A stretch of 64,000 nt of DNA from Trichomonas vaginalis G3. Taxonomy: Eukaryota; Parabasalia; Trichomonadida; Trichomonadidae. The stretch lies in assembly GCF_026262505.1 (NCBI RefSeq), contig NC_067208.1, positions 2,418,001 to 2,482,000 of the forward strand, read 5' to 3'. The position numbers were made by a program, and so were the translations under genes. Below, in pieces: positions 27,301 to 39,149 of the stretch (positions are counted from its first letter, which is position 1; every line of letters starts with the position of its first letter). The notes below the pieces were generated by a model, which did not search any database, was not told the DNA's origin, and was given only the letters and a program-made list of their open reading frames with translations.

Positions 27301-29623
27301 ATTCGTCTCCCATTTTTATATATTTGGTTTAGAATGTTCGAAAATGCGTAATATGGTCATTAATATTAATTGAAAAGAACCTTGAATTAATTCAATCTGA
27401 TCTCACAAAATATTTTAAATTACAAACTTTGTAGTTTGAATAGATAATTAGTATTAAACTCAAATAACTAGTTTATTTTTGAATAAAAATTATTTGAATT
27501 TATTCAATTTTGTGAATTTTCCTTCAAAAATCAAGTTTAAATATCTTATTTGCCATATAATTATAAATACAATGAAACATATTCGAAATTGAAAAGAATG
27601 ACTTTTTCTGTTCTTTCAATCATTCAATTTGAATTTTGCAATATTGGATTTCTCATTGAATAGCTATTAAAAACAACAAGCAATTTAACTTACATTCAAA
27701 TTTATTTGTGTTATATTCAATCTTCTAAAAACTTATAATTTTCGGCTATAGCATGATTATATGCTATATAATATAATAAACCTATAATAGTATCATTCTT
27801 TCAATTATTTGAAGAGAAAACCGAAAAAATCTATTTTCGGTCTATAACATCTGAACGACTTTGTTATCAATACGGGATTTAAAAGAACTCAATAGGTACA
27901 ACGATGCATTCATGGACTCATCGTTTCCAATATTGATGAAAATAGAGATATGCTATCGGAATTCCATGATGGAAAATTTAAGATCATTTTTCAATGAATG
28001 AGGTTCAAAATTTCAATACTTCCGAAATTAATTCAATTGTTGGAAATTTCATGAAGACTCTCCGATTATTTCATCGTGCTTTGCTATTTTCTGGATCATT
28101 GCCTCAATGAAACTACTTAAGGGTAAAAGATGCTTATGTAACGGATAAAAGCAAGATAATAATCCTATAAATAGTTAAATTTCAGTTGTCATTTCATTAA
28201 TGCAATCGAAGAAGAAAACAAATAATCATAATTGTAAAATTGATTATATATAGAGATAATAGCTATATTATCAGAATCAATCAAGCCAAACATGGAAAAT
28301 GAAAACAAAAAAAATGCGATTAAAGCTTTAATGAATCGCTAATACAATTGGTTATCCGAATTTTGAATTATTATCTACAATACAGTAATCCAAATTGATA
28401 CCTAAAAATTCTTTTGTAAGTTTCAAGGATTATTCAAATTAATTTAGAAATTTGAATTTTTGCCATATTCATAGGAATAACGCCATCCTTGACCCAAAAA
28501 ATCAATTGCATTAAACTGATTCCTTTTCCATAGATATTCAGTTAAGAATTAAAAAAAATGATAATTGCTTATCATTTCAATCAAAATGCCTTTCGAAATA
28601 GTACACAAATAATATCTCAAAACTGTTAAAAAAAGCAGCAAGATGATTTTATTCAAATTATGTAAAAAAAAATTATATTGAATATATAGTATATCTGTTT
28701 GTTGATACTAAGTGCTCTTACTTCCTTGTTGTTAGTAGAAAATTGTTATAAAATAAAATGATTTATGAAAATGGTCCTGTTAGGTTCAACAAAATTCGTT
28801 AAACTTACTCAATCTGTGTTGTAATCAAAATATTGTCTTATAAAATTAAATGATTGATTTTTTGATAATAATGATTTATTTGAAAAGTGACATTGTCGAT
28901 CAAAATTATTTTGCATCGGATAATTGTTAAGTATGGGGTGAAACATTTTGCTGGCTTTTTTTGACATATCTATTATTTTGAAAGAAATGTGTTTTGAATT
29001 GAATCTTTTCAATTTTTTGATAATTTACTTTGAAAATATGATATAAAATATCTAGAAAAATTTATCAATTAGCTTTTTTGAAATAATTGAATTATGTTTT
29101 TTATTGAGTCAAATATAGTGGTAGTACTACTGTATCATTATTTCGCTTTCTATTTAAAACAATTTCGTATTGAATTTTTTAAAAAAATCACTATTGCGTA
29201 CTAAATTAATCAAAAACATTAAAAAATCAGTGAAAATCTTTAAAATCATTAAATTAAGGTAATTTAAAATTTTGAGAATTTTTGTTTCTAATATTTTTAA
29301 ACTAATGATTAGATTGATGCAGATGTCTTGTGTTGTTTCAATGATCTCCGATCTATTCTTACAGCGATAATTTTCAAAAGGAAAGAGCAATTTTTGACAT
29401 CAATTTGAAAAAATTTCCTCTCAATATTTGATCGACTCTCAATTTAAATTCAAAAGTAAATCTTTAAAATTCCATCATGATACAGTATCTGTAAATAATC
29501 GGAAGATTTTATCCATTCAATAGTTGTTTATTTTGAAGTAAAAATAATCGTTATTTCTGAGGCAATGAGTAATACAAAAAAATCACAAGTTTCCCAATTG
29601 AAAGATATAGAAATAATTTTTTT
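27301..29623. other. AT-rich intergenic DNA, nothing recognised
   Basis: Long AT-rich stretch. Short open frames on either strand lack coding character and no repeat or RNA gene was seen. Confidence 0.5.
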
Positions 29624-30145
29624 ATGGAAGATGACCAACAAGGCCAAAGGATTGTCATTATACGGGAGCCCCCGAAAAAGAGGATATCGGACGAGTACTC
29701 TGAGTTTAGGAAGAAGATGGACATTCGGCGACGAAAGGTGAGCAAATTATATCCATTCGTGGAAAAATTTCTGAATTCATTTCCAAAATTAAAAAGGCGT
29801 ACTGACATCATGAAATTAGCATTAAGAATAGGTGAACTGGTTCAAATTCCTGTTGATAGGAATGCAAAAAGATTAAATGAGCCATTGATATGCTGGTTTT
29901 GCGAGAATTGGCAGTTAGTGTCAAAATTAGTTCTTCCTACTTATGTTGAATTGTTTATGCAGCCAGAAGTTGTCGATGTAAATCCTCAAAATGTAGAAAA
30001 TGATCAAGATATACAAAAACTAGACCAGGAGATTCAAAAGATCATGCAGGAAATTGGGGATATGGACCAATTTGAAATTGATGTCGATAATATTAATTTA
30101 AGTCGTTCTGAATCAAGTGATACTTCTGGACCGAATCCACAATAG
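29624..30145 (+). CDS. Hypothetical host protein, 173 aa
   Basis: Not recognised. It begins MEDDQQGQRIVIIREPPKKR. Residues 20-110 are basic and likely folded, with RRKVSKLYPFVEKFLNSFPK and IPVDRNAKRLNEPLICWFCE. Residues 115-173 are acidic with a coiled-coil-like part (DIQKLDQEIQKIMQEIGDMD) and a Ser-rich end. There is no signal peptide or membrane segment. The frame stands out from surrounding AT-rich DNA in codon quality. A nucleic-acid-linked role would suit the basic domain but is speculation. Confidence 0.6.
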   Translation: MEDDQQGQRIVIIREPPKKRISDEYSEFRKKMDIRRRKVSKLYPFVEKFLNSFPKLKRRTDIMKLALRIGELVQIPVDRNAKRLNEPLICWFCENWQLVSKLVLPTYVELFMQPEVVDVNPQNVENDQDIQKLDQEIQKIMQEIGDMDQFEIDVDNINLSRSESSDTSGPNPQ

Positions 30146-32354
30146 AGCATATTATCGCTACGTTTTACATCATTAGATTTGTTCCATTTAGCAAATCTAA
30201 TGTATTTTTTTATAGATTATCATAAATTTAGTTGAACAATTCGTTAACTATTTGGGAATAATTTTGAATCATTTTTTTACCAATCGATTTCATAATCCTT
30301 TACTTACAAATTTGATTGAAATCCCAAAGAAACCTGTATTTCACAATGAACAATGGTAAGTCAAAAAAATCAAATGTGAGTTCATTTCAAGAATCAAATA
30401 ATCTCATATCATTAACTTATTTTCCTTAACTAGACCTAGAAAATAAAAAATCAAAATTTTGTTAAATTCCTAATGATGATTTTTTAAATCGATGCAAACT
30501 ATGCATTAATAGAATCAATTGAGGTGTACTATTAAGCAGCTTAACTCTGAATTTATTGTAAAATTGTTGATGATTAAATATAGAAAAATAGTACTATATT
30601 TGATTCGATATTGAGAAATTGAAAATCGTTTTTAGAATTCAGAAATTTTTCAAGTTAAATCCTAAACTTTTTATTTAAATGGAAGTTATTATATACATGT
30701 AGAAATCTCTCGCGTATGATTATATTTCAATGAAAACTTAATCACGGAAAGTAATCCTTTTTTCTAAGTTTGTTGAATTTTGATAATATAATAGGCGCCA
30801 GGAATACAATTAAATATGAACTGCAATTTATTTCATAATTTTTTTTCAGCAGGTTATGAAGAAATACATCATATAATATCAGTTAAGAATAGCATGAAAA
30901 GTTATTTATTGAAAGGATAAAGCTTGAGACAATACTCCATTCAAATTTGAATTCAAAAGTGAAGATTTACAAGCTTTAGTTAGCTTCGCTGGATTATCCT
31001 AGTGGCCCTTGCCAAACTAAGACAATGCAAAAACGATTTGGATTAAATTCATGTGAATCAAAGATGAGCTAAAAGCTACCAGAGCTTCTGGCTATTTTAA
31101 AGGAGATATCTGACATAATATTTTAAGATTTTTGTAGAATTCTGGAATTTTATTCCAACAAATCTTCATTCTGGTTTAACCCAACGATGTGCTAACGTTG
31201 GTGTAAGTAGTTGAGAGATGTTGCCTTTGAATTTTAGCAAATCACTCCAATGTCAAGTAAATTTTTGTTTGAGTGTCATGTTTTCAAGAGCAGATCAGAC
31301 GACAACAACTCACCTTTGCTTTATTAAGAATGGCTCTATTATCAAGGCGTATTTTGTTCTACAAACTTCATGATTTGGATACTCAAAAATCTCATATTTC
31401 CTGTATGAATCGAAATTTCAGATTTCTTTATTAAGCCCGAATAGATTGAAATTACCAAAAATCGTATATTCATATAAGTTAATGCGAACCCACTATTGGC
31501 ATTCCAAAAATTATGCACATTGAAATGGAATTGAATAAACAATTTATTGAATTATTCATAAATTTGATGAATATTGAAAATACCCATCGAGAGGTATCTT
31601 ATTTGATTCCCCATTACAAGATATCTTTAAGTTGATAAAATGATGATTTAACATATCTGGTAATGCCAAAGCTAAATAATCTTATTGGGTCATAAAAACG
31701 TAATATTTTCAATTTTATAAAACTTTGTTATTATTGAATTTGAAATTGAAATAATTTAGCCTTTTATTTTAATATAAATGATTTGGTAAATTCTGCTTGT
31801 TATGTATATTTTAAATCATATTAAAAATAAAAGAATAACATAATATTTCAAAGATATTAATTTTATTAGCAGAATATTAATATTAGCGATCATTAACTAG
31901 ATCACACTAAAGTCATAGCTTTATGCTAATTATCTGCTTAATCAAAAATACTCAATAAAGGAATATTTCATCTATGATTTTTATGTCAAATTCCAATTGA
32001 ATAAAAATTAAGTTTTGAGAAAAATATGTTATATAAACCATGTTAATGTGAATTTCATGATAAATTAATTTCAGCCATGATATTTTGAGAAGTCTTTCAA
32101 TTTGGCAAATAAGAAATAATTAATAAATTATTATTGCCAATTTATGGTATATAATGTTATATTGAAATTGATTTAAAATAATTGAATGAAATTCTGCGAT
32201 ATTCAATTAACTACTTCTCAAATTTATTTACATGAATGGTCATGATTTATTTTATTGAAAAAGTCGACAAAAATGAGAATTTTCATATATAAATGTTTAA
32301 TGTATAAGGATAGAAAGGCTATTAATACAACAGCACTTAGTTATCTAAAGAATT
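30146..32354. other. AT-rich intergenic DNA, nothing recognised
   Basis: AT-rich, with only short frames lacking coding character. No RNA gene or repeat recognised. Confidence 0.5.
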
Positions 32355-32831
32355 TTAAAAAAGATCACCAAAAATACCGAAATTATTTGACTCATCTCCA
32401 AATGAGAATAAATCTGTACTAAAGTCAAGATCAGCGAATGCTTGATAGACTTCTGGTTTCGAAGGTTGCTGGTTATTATTACTGTTTTCTTCTTCTAATT
32501 TTGGTTTTTCTTTAGAGAGCTCGTAGCAAAGCTTTCTATATCTATTTCTGCATTGTATATCATTTCTTCTCCTGAAAAATAGAGAAATTTGTCTCCATTT
32601 AGGGGATAGTTTTGGTACGAGTTCGAGTAATAGTTTATCTTCTTCTGGAGTCCATGGATCCTTGTTTACGCTTGGGTCTAAGAATCTAACATATCTGTCC
32701 ATACATTGTCTTGGGGATCTACCATGCATTTTTTTAGATATCATCTTCCAATTACCTTTAGTTCCATATTCTTCGACAAGACGTACAAGTTTGTCATCTT
32801 CCTGTTGCGTGAATCTATTATAAACTGGCAT
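32355..32831 (-). CDS. R2R3 Myb DNA-binding protein, 158 aa
   Basis: Two Myb repeats. R2 is at about residues 5-52 (FTQQEDDKLVRLVEEYG, NWKMISKKMHGRSPRQCMDRY) and R3 at about 57-104 (WTPEEDKLLLELVPKLSPKW, RNDIQCRNRYRKL), with the tryptophan/aromatic spacing of the family. The C-terminal 50 residues are acidic and Asn/Gln-rich, a likely activation or interaction region. Trichomonads have very many such short Myb genes; several known ones control adhesin-gene transcription. The stop lies within TTTTTTTAAAA, giving the TAAA that trichomonads use as polyadenylation signal. It lies about 150 bases from the edge of copy B. Confidence 0.9.
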   Translation of the reverse strand: MPVYNRFTQQEDDKLVRLVEEYGTKGNWKMISKKMHGRSPRQCMDRYVRFLDPSVNKDPWTPEEDKLLLELVPKLSPKWRQISLFFRRRNDIQCRNRYRKLCYELSKEKPKLEEENSNNNQQPSKPEVYQAFADLDFSTDLFSFGDESNNFGIFGDLF

Positions 32832-32867
32832 CTTGGTTCGAGTTTAAAAAGTGTCATACCGAAAAAG

Positions 32868-32872
32868 AATGA
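32868..32872 (-). promoter_or_regulatory. Possible initiator (Inr) of the Myb gene
   Basis: The minus strand reads GACTCATTC about 40 bases before the Myb ATG, matching the trichomonad Inr TCA(+1)Y(T/A). The distance is a little long for the usual short leader, so it is a candidate only. Confidence 0.35.
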
Positions 32873-32971
32873 GTCAAATTCAAAATATATAATCCTATAT
32901 TAATGAGAAACATATTTATTGAGTAAGCAAACAAAATAAATTGATAGAAAAATTTAATGCCAAAAAAATAA

Positions 32972-32978
32972 TGCAATA
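32972..32978. other. Target site duplication of copy B, left
   Basis: TGCAATA here is repeated at 58479-58485 just outside the opposite end. Polintons make 6-bp duplications on insertion, so GCAATA or TGCAAT plus one chance base fits. Confidence 0.65.
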
Positions 32979-32990
32979 GGTCAGGTATGT

Positions 32991-33023
32991 GGGGCTTCCA
33001 GGGGCTGCGCCCCTTCTAGCCCT
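32991..33023. repeat. Terminal hairpin of copy B, left end
   Basis: GGGGCT pairs with AGCCCT (one G-T mismatch). Inside, GGGGC pairs with GCCCC around TGC, with TCCA/TTCT as internal loop. The inner stem differs from the other ends in both arms. Confidence 0.8.
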
Positions 33024-33228
33024 AAGAATTTTGCCCAAGACCCAAGAGGAGGACCGAACCCCAGCCGACCAGCCGGTGATAAAAACCAAAACCGTTTTTA
33101 AAAAGTGACAGACAACTCCGTTTTTTAAAAGTGACAAAACCGTTTTTCACTATATAAGAGATATGCAAACAAAAAAGTGACAGCCGCATGTTTTAAACTA
33201 CAAAAACCGCTTTTTAACTTCACTTAAA

Positions 33229-33756
33229 ATGCCACGTAAGCTACGTAAGAATATACGTAAGAGGAAGGGAGCATTGAAACATCCAATAGTAAAACTGACA
33301 CCACAACAACAGTTGCAACAACAAATGATGAATGACCCCACTATGTTGCAACAAATGTCAAGCAACCCTATGCTTTTAAACCGAGTTATTGGTGCACAGA
33401 GTGGAGGTTTAAGAGCGGCACTTTTAGCGAAAATGGCAGGCTATGGTGGAGCTGCAGATGGAACAGCTTATAACCCTCAAAGTCAAATGAATTTGAGTTC
33501 ACTCAAAAATCAAATAACAGATGTCAAAAAGTCAAACATAGACATACAGAAACAAATAAGTGAAAACGAAAAGAAACTAGAATATGACAGACACACAAAG
33601 AAACTCAATGAGTTAAACGTAGAGAAAAAGAAGAAAGAAGAACAACTGAAAGAACTAAGTACAGAGGAATATGCGAAAAAAGTGTCAGAAAAAGCAGCAG
33701 AAGTAGCAAAAATGGAACAAGATGTTATAAATTTGAAAAACCATACTACTCAATAG
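33229..33756 (+). CDS. Basic coiled-coil core-type protein, 175 aa (copy B)
   Basis: Same protein as 22382-22909, with only a few residue changes: a basic first 20 residues, Gln/Met-rich stretch and long C-terminal coiled coil. The start follows TTTTTAACTTCACTTAAA. It is the first gene inside the left end. Confidence 0.65.
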   Translation: MPRKLRKNIRKRKGALKHPIVKLTPQQQLQQQMMNDPTMLQQMSSNPMLLNRVIGAQSGGLRAALLAKMAGYGGAADGTAYNPQSQMNLSSLKNQITDVKKSNIDIQKQISENEKKLEYDRHTKKLNELNVEKKKKEEQLKELSTEEYAKKVSEKAAEVAKMEQDVINLKNHTTQ

Positions 33757-33804
33757 AAAGTACTGAAAGATGAAGAAATAAAACAAAAAGCCCTGAAGAC
33801 ATAT

Positions 33805-36588
33805 ATGGATAGCGATGAGTATAAAAAAGAAGTTGAAGCAAATGTAAAGGCAGAAAAACTTTTACAGTTGCAAAACCAAACCGTACAGTATGAAAACTTA
33901 GCACAAGAAAGTAAAAATAACGACGCAGCCATGCAAAAGGCAATGAAAAGCGCAGAATATATAAAAGCTAATAATGACTGGTTAGATGCCCAAGCCAACG
34001 CTAAAGCAGCCCAACTTATAGGGTCAATAAGGACAAAAATACAAGCGGATGAAGACAGTTCAAATGAAGCTTTAATGAATGCTGACTTTAAGAATGCCTT
34101 CGAAGCTCTTCATAGTAAGGTGAAACTAGTGAACGACTTCTCATCTGGAAAGAAACTGAAGTCTGAAGGTTTCGACAAAGAGTTAAAAGAAGTAGCACAA
34201 AATATGACGAAAATAACAGATGCAGCAACGAGACAGGCAGTTCAAAGTGCCTATGACGCCGTTAGAGCAACTGTTGTGGAAAGTCAAGAAAAAGAGTTAC
34301 AACAGACCAAAACAGACCTAGTAAATGCTTTCTTAAGAACGAAAAGTCAGGTAGGACATTATGCTGCAGATGGAACATATGTGCCAGCTGGTGGAACTTA
34401 TATACCACCAAACCCTCCAAGAGAAGCACCTGCACCAGGACTACCTAAAACATTTACATCGTCACATGGACACAGACACAGGCATGCACCAAAACCAACA
34501 CAACAACCAACAGTTCAAAACCCTGCACAGCAACAACAACCAGAGCAAGGACAACAACCAACACAACAACCAACAGTTCAAAATCCAACACAACAACCAC
34601 CTCCACAACCAGCACAGCAACAACCACAACCAGCACAGCAACCAACAGTTCAAAACCCTGCACAACAACAACCACAAACAGAGCAAGGACATAAAAGAAG
34701 TAGAGAAAAAGGAAACCAAGAATTCTTAAAAATGCTTAAGGAAGATTATGGTTACCCAGATACTCTTGACTTTAGTGACAGATATAAAGAAGCTATTAGA
34801 AAGTTCAAGGAAGGAAATACTGACCCGAACCTATTTAGCTTTATGGTTCAGCATCAAATGGGATATAATCTCAAACCTGGAAAATACAAGCTCGCTAAGG
34901 GATATGATTTAATAGCATATCATCCAAATGACATGAATGAATTTACTCCGAGATATTTGGTGTCAGAGCTAAATGATAATTCAACTCTCTTCATGAAACG
35001 CGTAAAAAATAGAGACGGAACGAAAGAAGAAAGGTTTATGAGTCCGGATGACTTAGATAGGGAACTTGTTAAAAACGGTCTCGGAATATATGAAATGCCA
35101 GCAGATGAGGTACAAGAAACTCAACAGGAAGAAGTTCAGATACAACCAGACATGGAAGAAATAGTTCAGCAACAACAGCTAGAAGAGCCTGAAGGAAACG
35201 AACAAGTCCCTCCTTTGGAAACTAACTTCACAGAACTAGATGAAGATTTGGAACAGCCGAAAAATCTTGACCCTCAACAAGAGTATGAGGTGAATATGGA
35301 ATCTTTCCAAGAGTCTAAGAAAAATTCGGCTGACATAGTAGAAGAATATCGAAAAATGTTCGCCGACATACAAAAGACTCCAACATCAGATGAAAATATT
35401 CAGCATAGAATGGAAGTACTGAAAGAAAATGTACGCAAATACAATAATCCTTTTTACTTACGACCATATAAAGTTCAATCTTTGGCTGAACTCGGTGAAA
35501 ATAAAAGGTTAAATTTCAACAAAACATATAGAAATGAAACATTGTTTAAAGTTCATTCAGAACCTAACCAATATGGAAACAAACCTACTTTTGTTTCTGC
35601 AGACTATGGAACTACAATGAGATGGGGTCATAAAGCTAATCCGGATAGGTGGTTCATAAACTTACAACCACAATTCCAAGAAGTTGTAGACGCAATGGAA
35701 GTGAATGGTGAACCAGATATAGCTGGTATTTTCAGCGCGGCTTTAATGCCATTGAAAGATATGAAACATGCAGATATTTTGGACCAGTATGAAATGAACA
35801 TGGCTGATGGAAATATAACACCTGACGTTCTAGAACATTTATCTCAAAGAACTACACAGAACCATAGAGATGGTATATTTGGTGAAGAGTTTAGAAAGAA
35901 AGTTAGGGAGAGAGAAGGAAGAGAACCTATTGTACATGACCTTGCAAACGAAAGTTTGCAAAATGTCATAAAAACTTACTTTGCAGACAATGAACTGAGA
36001 AGGGATGAATATTTAAGAAAACTCAAATGGACAGTACCAAATGAAATGTTAGTATTGAAAAACACGTTCCTTGACAAAATAAAACCAACTACAGAAATAA
36101 ATGACGCAAGACTGAAACATTGGGTAAAAGCTTTCCCATTCACAAAAGATATTATTGGTTACATGGAAAGAAAACCAGAATGGCTACAAAAACATATATT
36201 TGGAAACGAGCTTATTCCATATGGACAAGCTCTGTTTGAAGAGCTTGAACCGGAAACTCAGGAAAGAGTCATGCAAACAATACGCAAAGACTCAAATACA
36301 AACTATGACAAAATCTTTCTAGGATATAGGTTACCTGAGATGGGCGACCAGAGCCCAAAGGCAAAAAGGACATGGGAAATTTACAACATACTAGGTGAAC
36401 ATGAGGCAAAGATGCAACAACTTGAAGCAGAGGGCAAGTTACCAAAAGCGACACCAAAGAAGAAGAGTAGAACAAAGTGAAAGTAGTGAAGAAGTAACTT
36501 CATCTAGTGAAAGTAGTGGCAATGAAGGAAAAAGAAGAGTTAAAAACTCAGTCAGGAAGAAAGTAAAGCTTGGTCCGAAACAATTATG
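33805..36588 (+). pseudogene. Large coiled-coil and Q/P-repeat protein (copy B)
   Basis: Counterpart of 19689-22333. Its proline/glutamine tract (about 34480-34690) is longer, with more QQPTVQNPA-type units, so the tract length varies between copies. Acidic glutamine-rich stretch, globular C-terminal domain and basic tail are recognisable. It lies between the core protein and the capsid gene. Likely an internal or scaffold virion protein. Confidence 0.55.
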
Positions 36589-36627
36589 ACACATAAATCC
36601 AACTATTCTATATTTTACCCATATGAA

Positions 36628-38235
36628 ATGTACGCCGCTCAGAATATAACGCCAACAGTTTTGGATGCCATGAACGGAAATGTTTCCGAATGGTATAACG
36701 AATGCGACAATGCCATTAGAAGGTCAGAAATAGTTCCTGGAACTTACGAATATACAACTGCTGTTTCTTATGGAAACGTAGGTGAGTTTGGAGAAGGCTC
36801 TTCAACAACAGTAGATATTGCTTGCGACAGGTTTCATATTATTTCTATTGACAACTCATTCTTATACGTGGAACAAGACATTGAAATAAAACCTTCTGCC
36901 AAGTTGTCTGACAAGAAAGGTTGCAATGGAATTTTCTATGTCGGATACCAATATGCTCCAGAAGTTTTCATGGGATATAAGATATATTCTAACTCTGACT
37001 TAGTTCAAACAGTAACATGGGCAAACTATGAATGGTTCGCTTTGAGAAACTCAGTACAACCACAAGCTAGAGAACAAACAGACCAGTATGCAACTATTGA
37101 GAAAATAAGAAGACTTGACCCTAACGTTCCAGGAGTTTATGTTGACCTTTCTGGTTCAGATGGAACTGCTGCCACTAAAGTAAAACTGAAACTTAGAGTT
37201 CCTTTGTCATCTTTCCTCATCTTCAGGTTTTTAAGATACTTGCCAAACTGGGCAGGAAAAATTTCTATCGAACTTACTCCAAGCAAAAATAACTTAGTCA
37301 TTGCACCAACACAAGACCCATTCACTCTTACAGACGTAATGGGAACAAATAAAACGTCATTCGCCGAATTTTGCAAAGGCAAGGTTGACTTAGACTTTGG
37401 TTTCTCAAACCTCAACACTGAAGTAAACTATTATTTCAATGCTGCTGGAGATGCTTGGGACCCAATTAAGTTCACATGCGAAAAATTTGAATGCAAGAGA
37501 ATAGAAAGCAGACTTGCAGTCTATATGTTGGACCCAGATATTTCAAATGCTTTAGCTGCCAAATATATTGCAGTTCCACTTATGTTCCCTATACACCAAA
37601 TATCTGTCAAAGACTTTGCAGGTGAAGTTGGAAACCAAAGTGCTGACCCAGGTGCAAGAACAGATATTGCTTTAACAACTGCAATGAAACATGCAGATAC
37701 TATGTTTGTACTGTTCAGACGAACTATAAATGACTATTCTTGTTTCTACAACCCTGGTATTAAATATCATATAAACATAGATGGTAAATATTATCCAAGA
37801 GAAGAATATTCTACAGTTGAGGATATGAGGTCATACAACTTGACATTAGATGCTATGAACTTTAACAACAACTTCACAACAACCATTAACCCTGAAATGC
37901 AAAGTTCTATTATGCCATATGTGAAAGTATGGACTCATACAGGAGGTCAAAAAACTCAATATACAAATGGAGACCGTTCAAACTTTTGGCTTGGCATTCC
38001 ATTTGCTGACTCAGAAGACTTTATGGGTGGTATTTCAACTGTTGGTACAGTTCAAATACAATATACTGGTGACAGAGACGGTCCAGATGAATTGAAAGCA
38101 AAGAAGTTTACAAAACCAATAGCACTTTTCACGGAAGATGCTCTTTTGAAGATTCGTTCGATGAAACCTGCTGGGGCTCCTCAGATTGGTATAACGACAG
38201 CTTCCATCGAGCAGATTTTGGCAGCAGGTCAGTAA
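36628..38235 (+). CDS. Major capsid protein (double jelly-roll type), open copy
   Basis: A 535-residue frame from MYAAQNITPTVLDAMNGNVS; an in-frame ATG 42 bases upstream is less likely because the TTTTTA-like signal (TATTTTACCCATATGAA) lies just before this one. The two beta-rich halves, about 200 and 300 residues, fit a double jelly roll. The position next to the penton-type and packaging genes supports the call. The 3' end overlaps the opposite-strand gene by about 107 bases. Confidence 0.7.
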   Translation: MYAAQNITPTVLDAMNGNVSEWYNECDNAIRRSEIVPGTYEYTTAVSYGNVGEFGEGSSTTVDIACDRFHIISIDNSFLYVEQDIEIKPSAKLSDKKGCNGIFYVGYQYAPEVFMGYKIYSNSDLVQTVTWANYEWFALRNSVQPQAREQTDQYATIEKIRRLDPNVPGVYVDLSGSDGTAATKVKLKLRVPLSSFLIFRFLRYLPNWAGKISIELTPSKNNLVIAPTQDPFTLTDVMGTNKTSFAEFCKGKVDLDFGFSNLNTEVNYYFNAAGDAWDPIKFTCEKFECKRIESRLAVYMLDPDISNALAAKYIAVPLMFPIHQISVKDFAGEVGNQSADPGARTDIALTTAMKHADTMFVLFRRTINDYSCFYNPGIKYHINIDGKYYPREEYSTVEDMRSYNLTLDAMNFNNNFTTTINPEMQSSIMPYVKVWTHTGGQKTQYTNGDRSNFWLGIPFADSEDFMGGISTVGTVQIQYTGDRDGPDELKAKKFTKPIALFTEDALLKIRSMKPAGAPQIGITTASIEQILAAGQ

Positions 38236-38548
38236 GTTGTTCTTGAACTGACTTCTCTCCGTCAAATATTGACAGTACGCCAGTTTTGACATAATATTGT
38301 ATTATAAACTTTCCTTTAGTAATATCTGTAAGTTTTGAAGTTATATTTTTGTCTGCTTCAAGAACTTTCACCATTTCAGTTATACCAACTTTCTTTGCTT
38401 TATGAAAATATTTTGGTTCAGCAAAGACTGCTATTCTATAACATTTTCCATTGTTTGTGTAAAGAACTATTCTGTCAATGTATTTGTATTGTTTGTGAGT
38501 ATAAACTTTGTTTTGCTTCAATTCAAAGAGATATCCGAATACGTCCAT
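38129..38548 (-). CDS. Conserved small protein convergent on capsid gene, 139 aa
   Basis: Counterpart of 17737-18155: MDVFGYLFELKQNKVYTHKQ and FAEPKYFHKAKKVG, then a hydrophilic tail (QSEEPQQVSSNESSKEHLP). The tail is encoded opposite the last codons of the capsid gene. It is divergent from the next gene over 18 bases. Function unknown. Confidence 0.5.
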   Translation of the reverse strand: MDVFGYLFELKQNKVYTHKQYKYIDRIVLYTNNGKCYRIAVFAEPKYFHKAKKVGITEMVKVLEADKNITSKLTDITKGKFIIQYYVKTGVLSIFDGEKSVQEQLTDLLPKSARWKLSLYQSEEPQQVSSNESSKEHLP

Positions 38549-38566
38549 CTTTTTATTCTAAGTAAA
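38549..38566. promoter_or_regulatory. 18-bp divergent start region (copy B)
   Basis: CTTTTTATTCTAAGTAAA between two opposed ATGs, the same spacer as 17719-17736 in copy A. Confidence 0.55.
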
Positions 38567-39145
38567 ATGTCATTTCCGAAAAATAGAAGCGTAAGTGTTT
38601 CAAAAGGTTTAATGGCGGTGGCAGATGTGAAGTTAAATTCACCAACTCAAACAAACAGTCAAAGTGTTATTGTCAATGTCAAAGACAGAGATGTTGAAGT
38701 GGGGAAACCATACGAAGACGAAGATGGTATAACAATTGTTCCTGTAAAAGAACCAACATATCCTGAAGTTAGCAGAGACTTAAGTTCTGTTGCAGATATT
38801 CGAAACGACTACCAACAACTGAAAGACAAACTTCAAACTCAGGAGAAGATTTGTCAAGCTTTAAGTATAATGTTAAACTTGGTCGAACACAACCCTGTAA
38901 AAGTGAACTCATATGTCATCGCACCTCATGAAGTTTTGAAAGAACTATTGAAACTTTTGACAGAGGCAGACGATATAAACATCAAAGAAATAGAACCCGA
39001 CATTAGTTGCTGTGGTGTTTCATATAATGCGATTGACAAGATATACGTTATGAAAGGAGGTGAAACGTTGAACTTAAAATATAGTTTCCCAGACGTTATA
39101 AAAATATTTGACGACCACAACATTTCATTAAAATTTATTTGCTAA
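38567..39145 (+). CDS. Conserved virion-type protein, 192 aa (copy B)
   Basis: Counterpart of 17137-17718: MSFPKNRSVSVSKGLMAVAD start, a polar N-terminus, a helical middle and a conserved C-terminal part ending in HNISLKFIC. It lies 4 bases before the penton-type gene in the same direction, suggesting joint expression. Confidence 0.6.
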   Translation: MSFPKNRSVSVSKGLMAVADVKLNSPTQTNSQSVIVNVKDRDVEVGKPYEDEDGITIVPVKEPTYPEVSRDLSSVADIRNDYQQLKDKLQTQEKICQALSIMLNLVEHNPVKVNSYVIAPHEVLKELLKLLTEADDINIKEIEPDISCCGVSYNAIDKIYVMKGGETLNLKYSFPDVIKIFDDHNISLKFIC

Positions 39146-39149
39146 GTAA

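Noticed and set aside
24284-32971. tRNA, rRNA or other known RNA genes
   Set aside because: Looked for tRNA-like box and stem patterns around the GC-richer hairpins; none fitted.
34454-34719. Open frames opposite the Q/P repeat tract of copy B
   Set aside because: Mirror of the CAA/CCA-rich tract in the real gene; low-complexity Leu/Val/Trp peptide.
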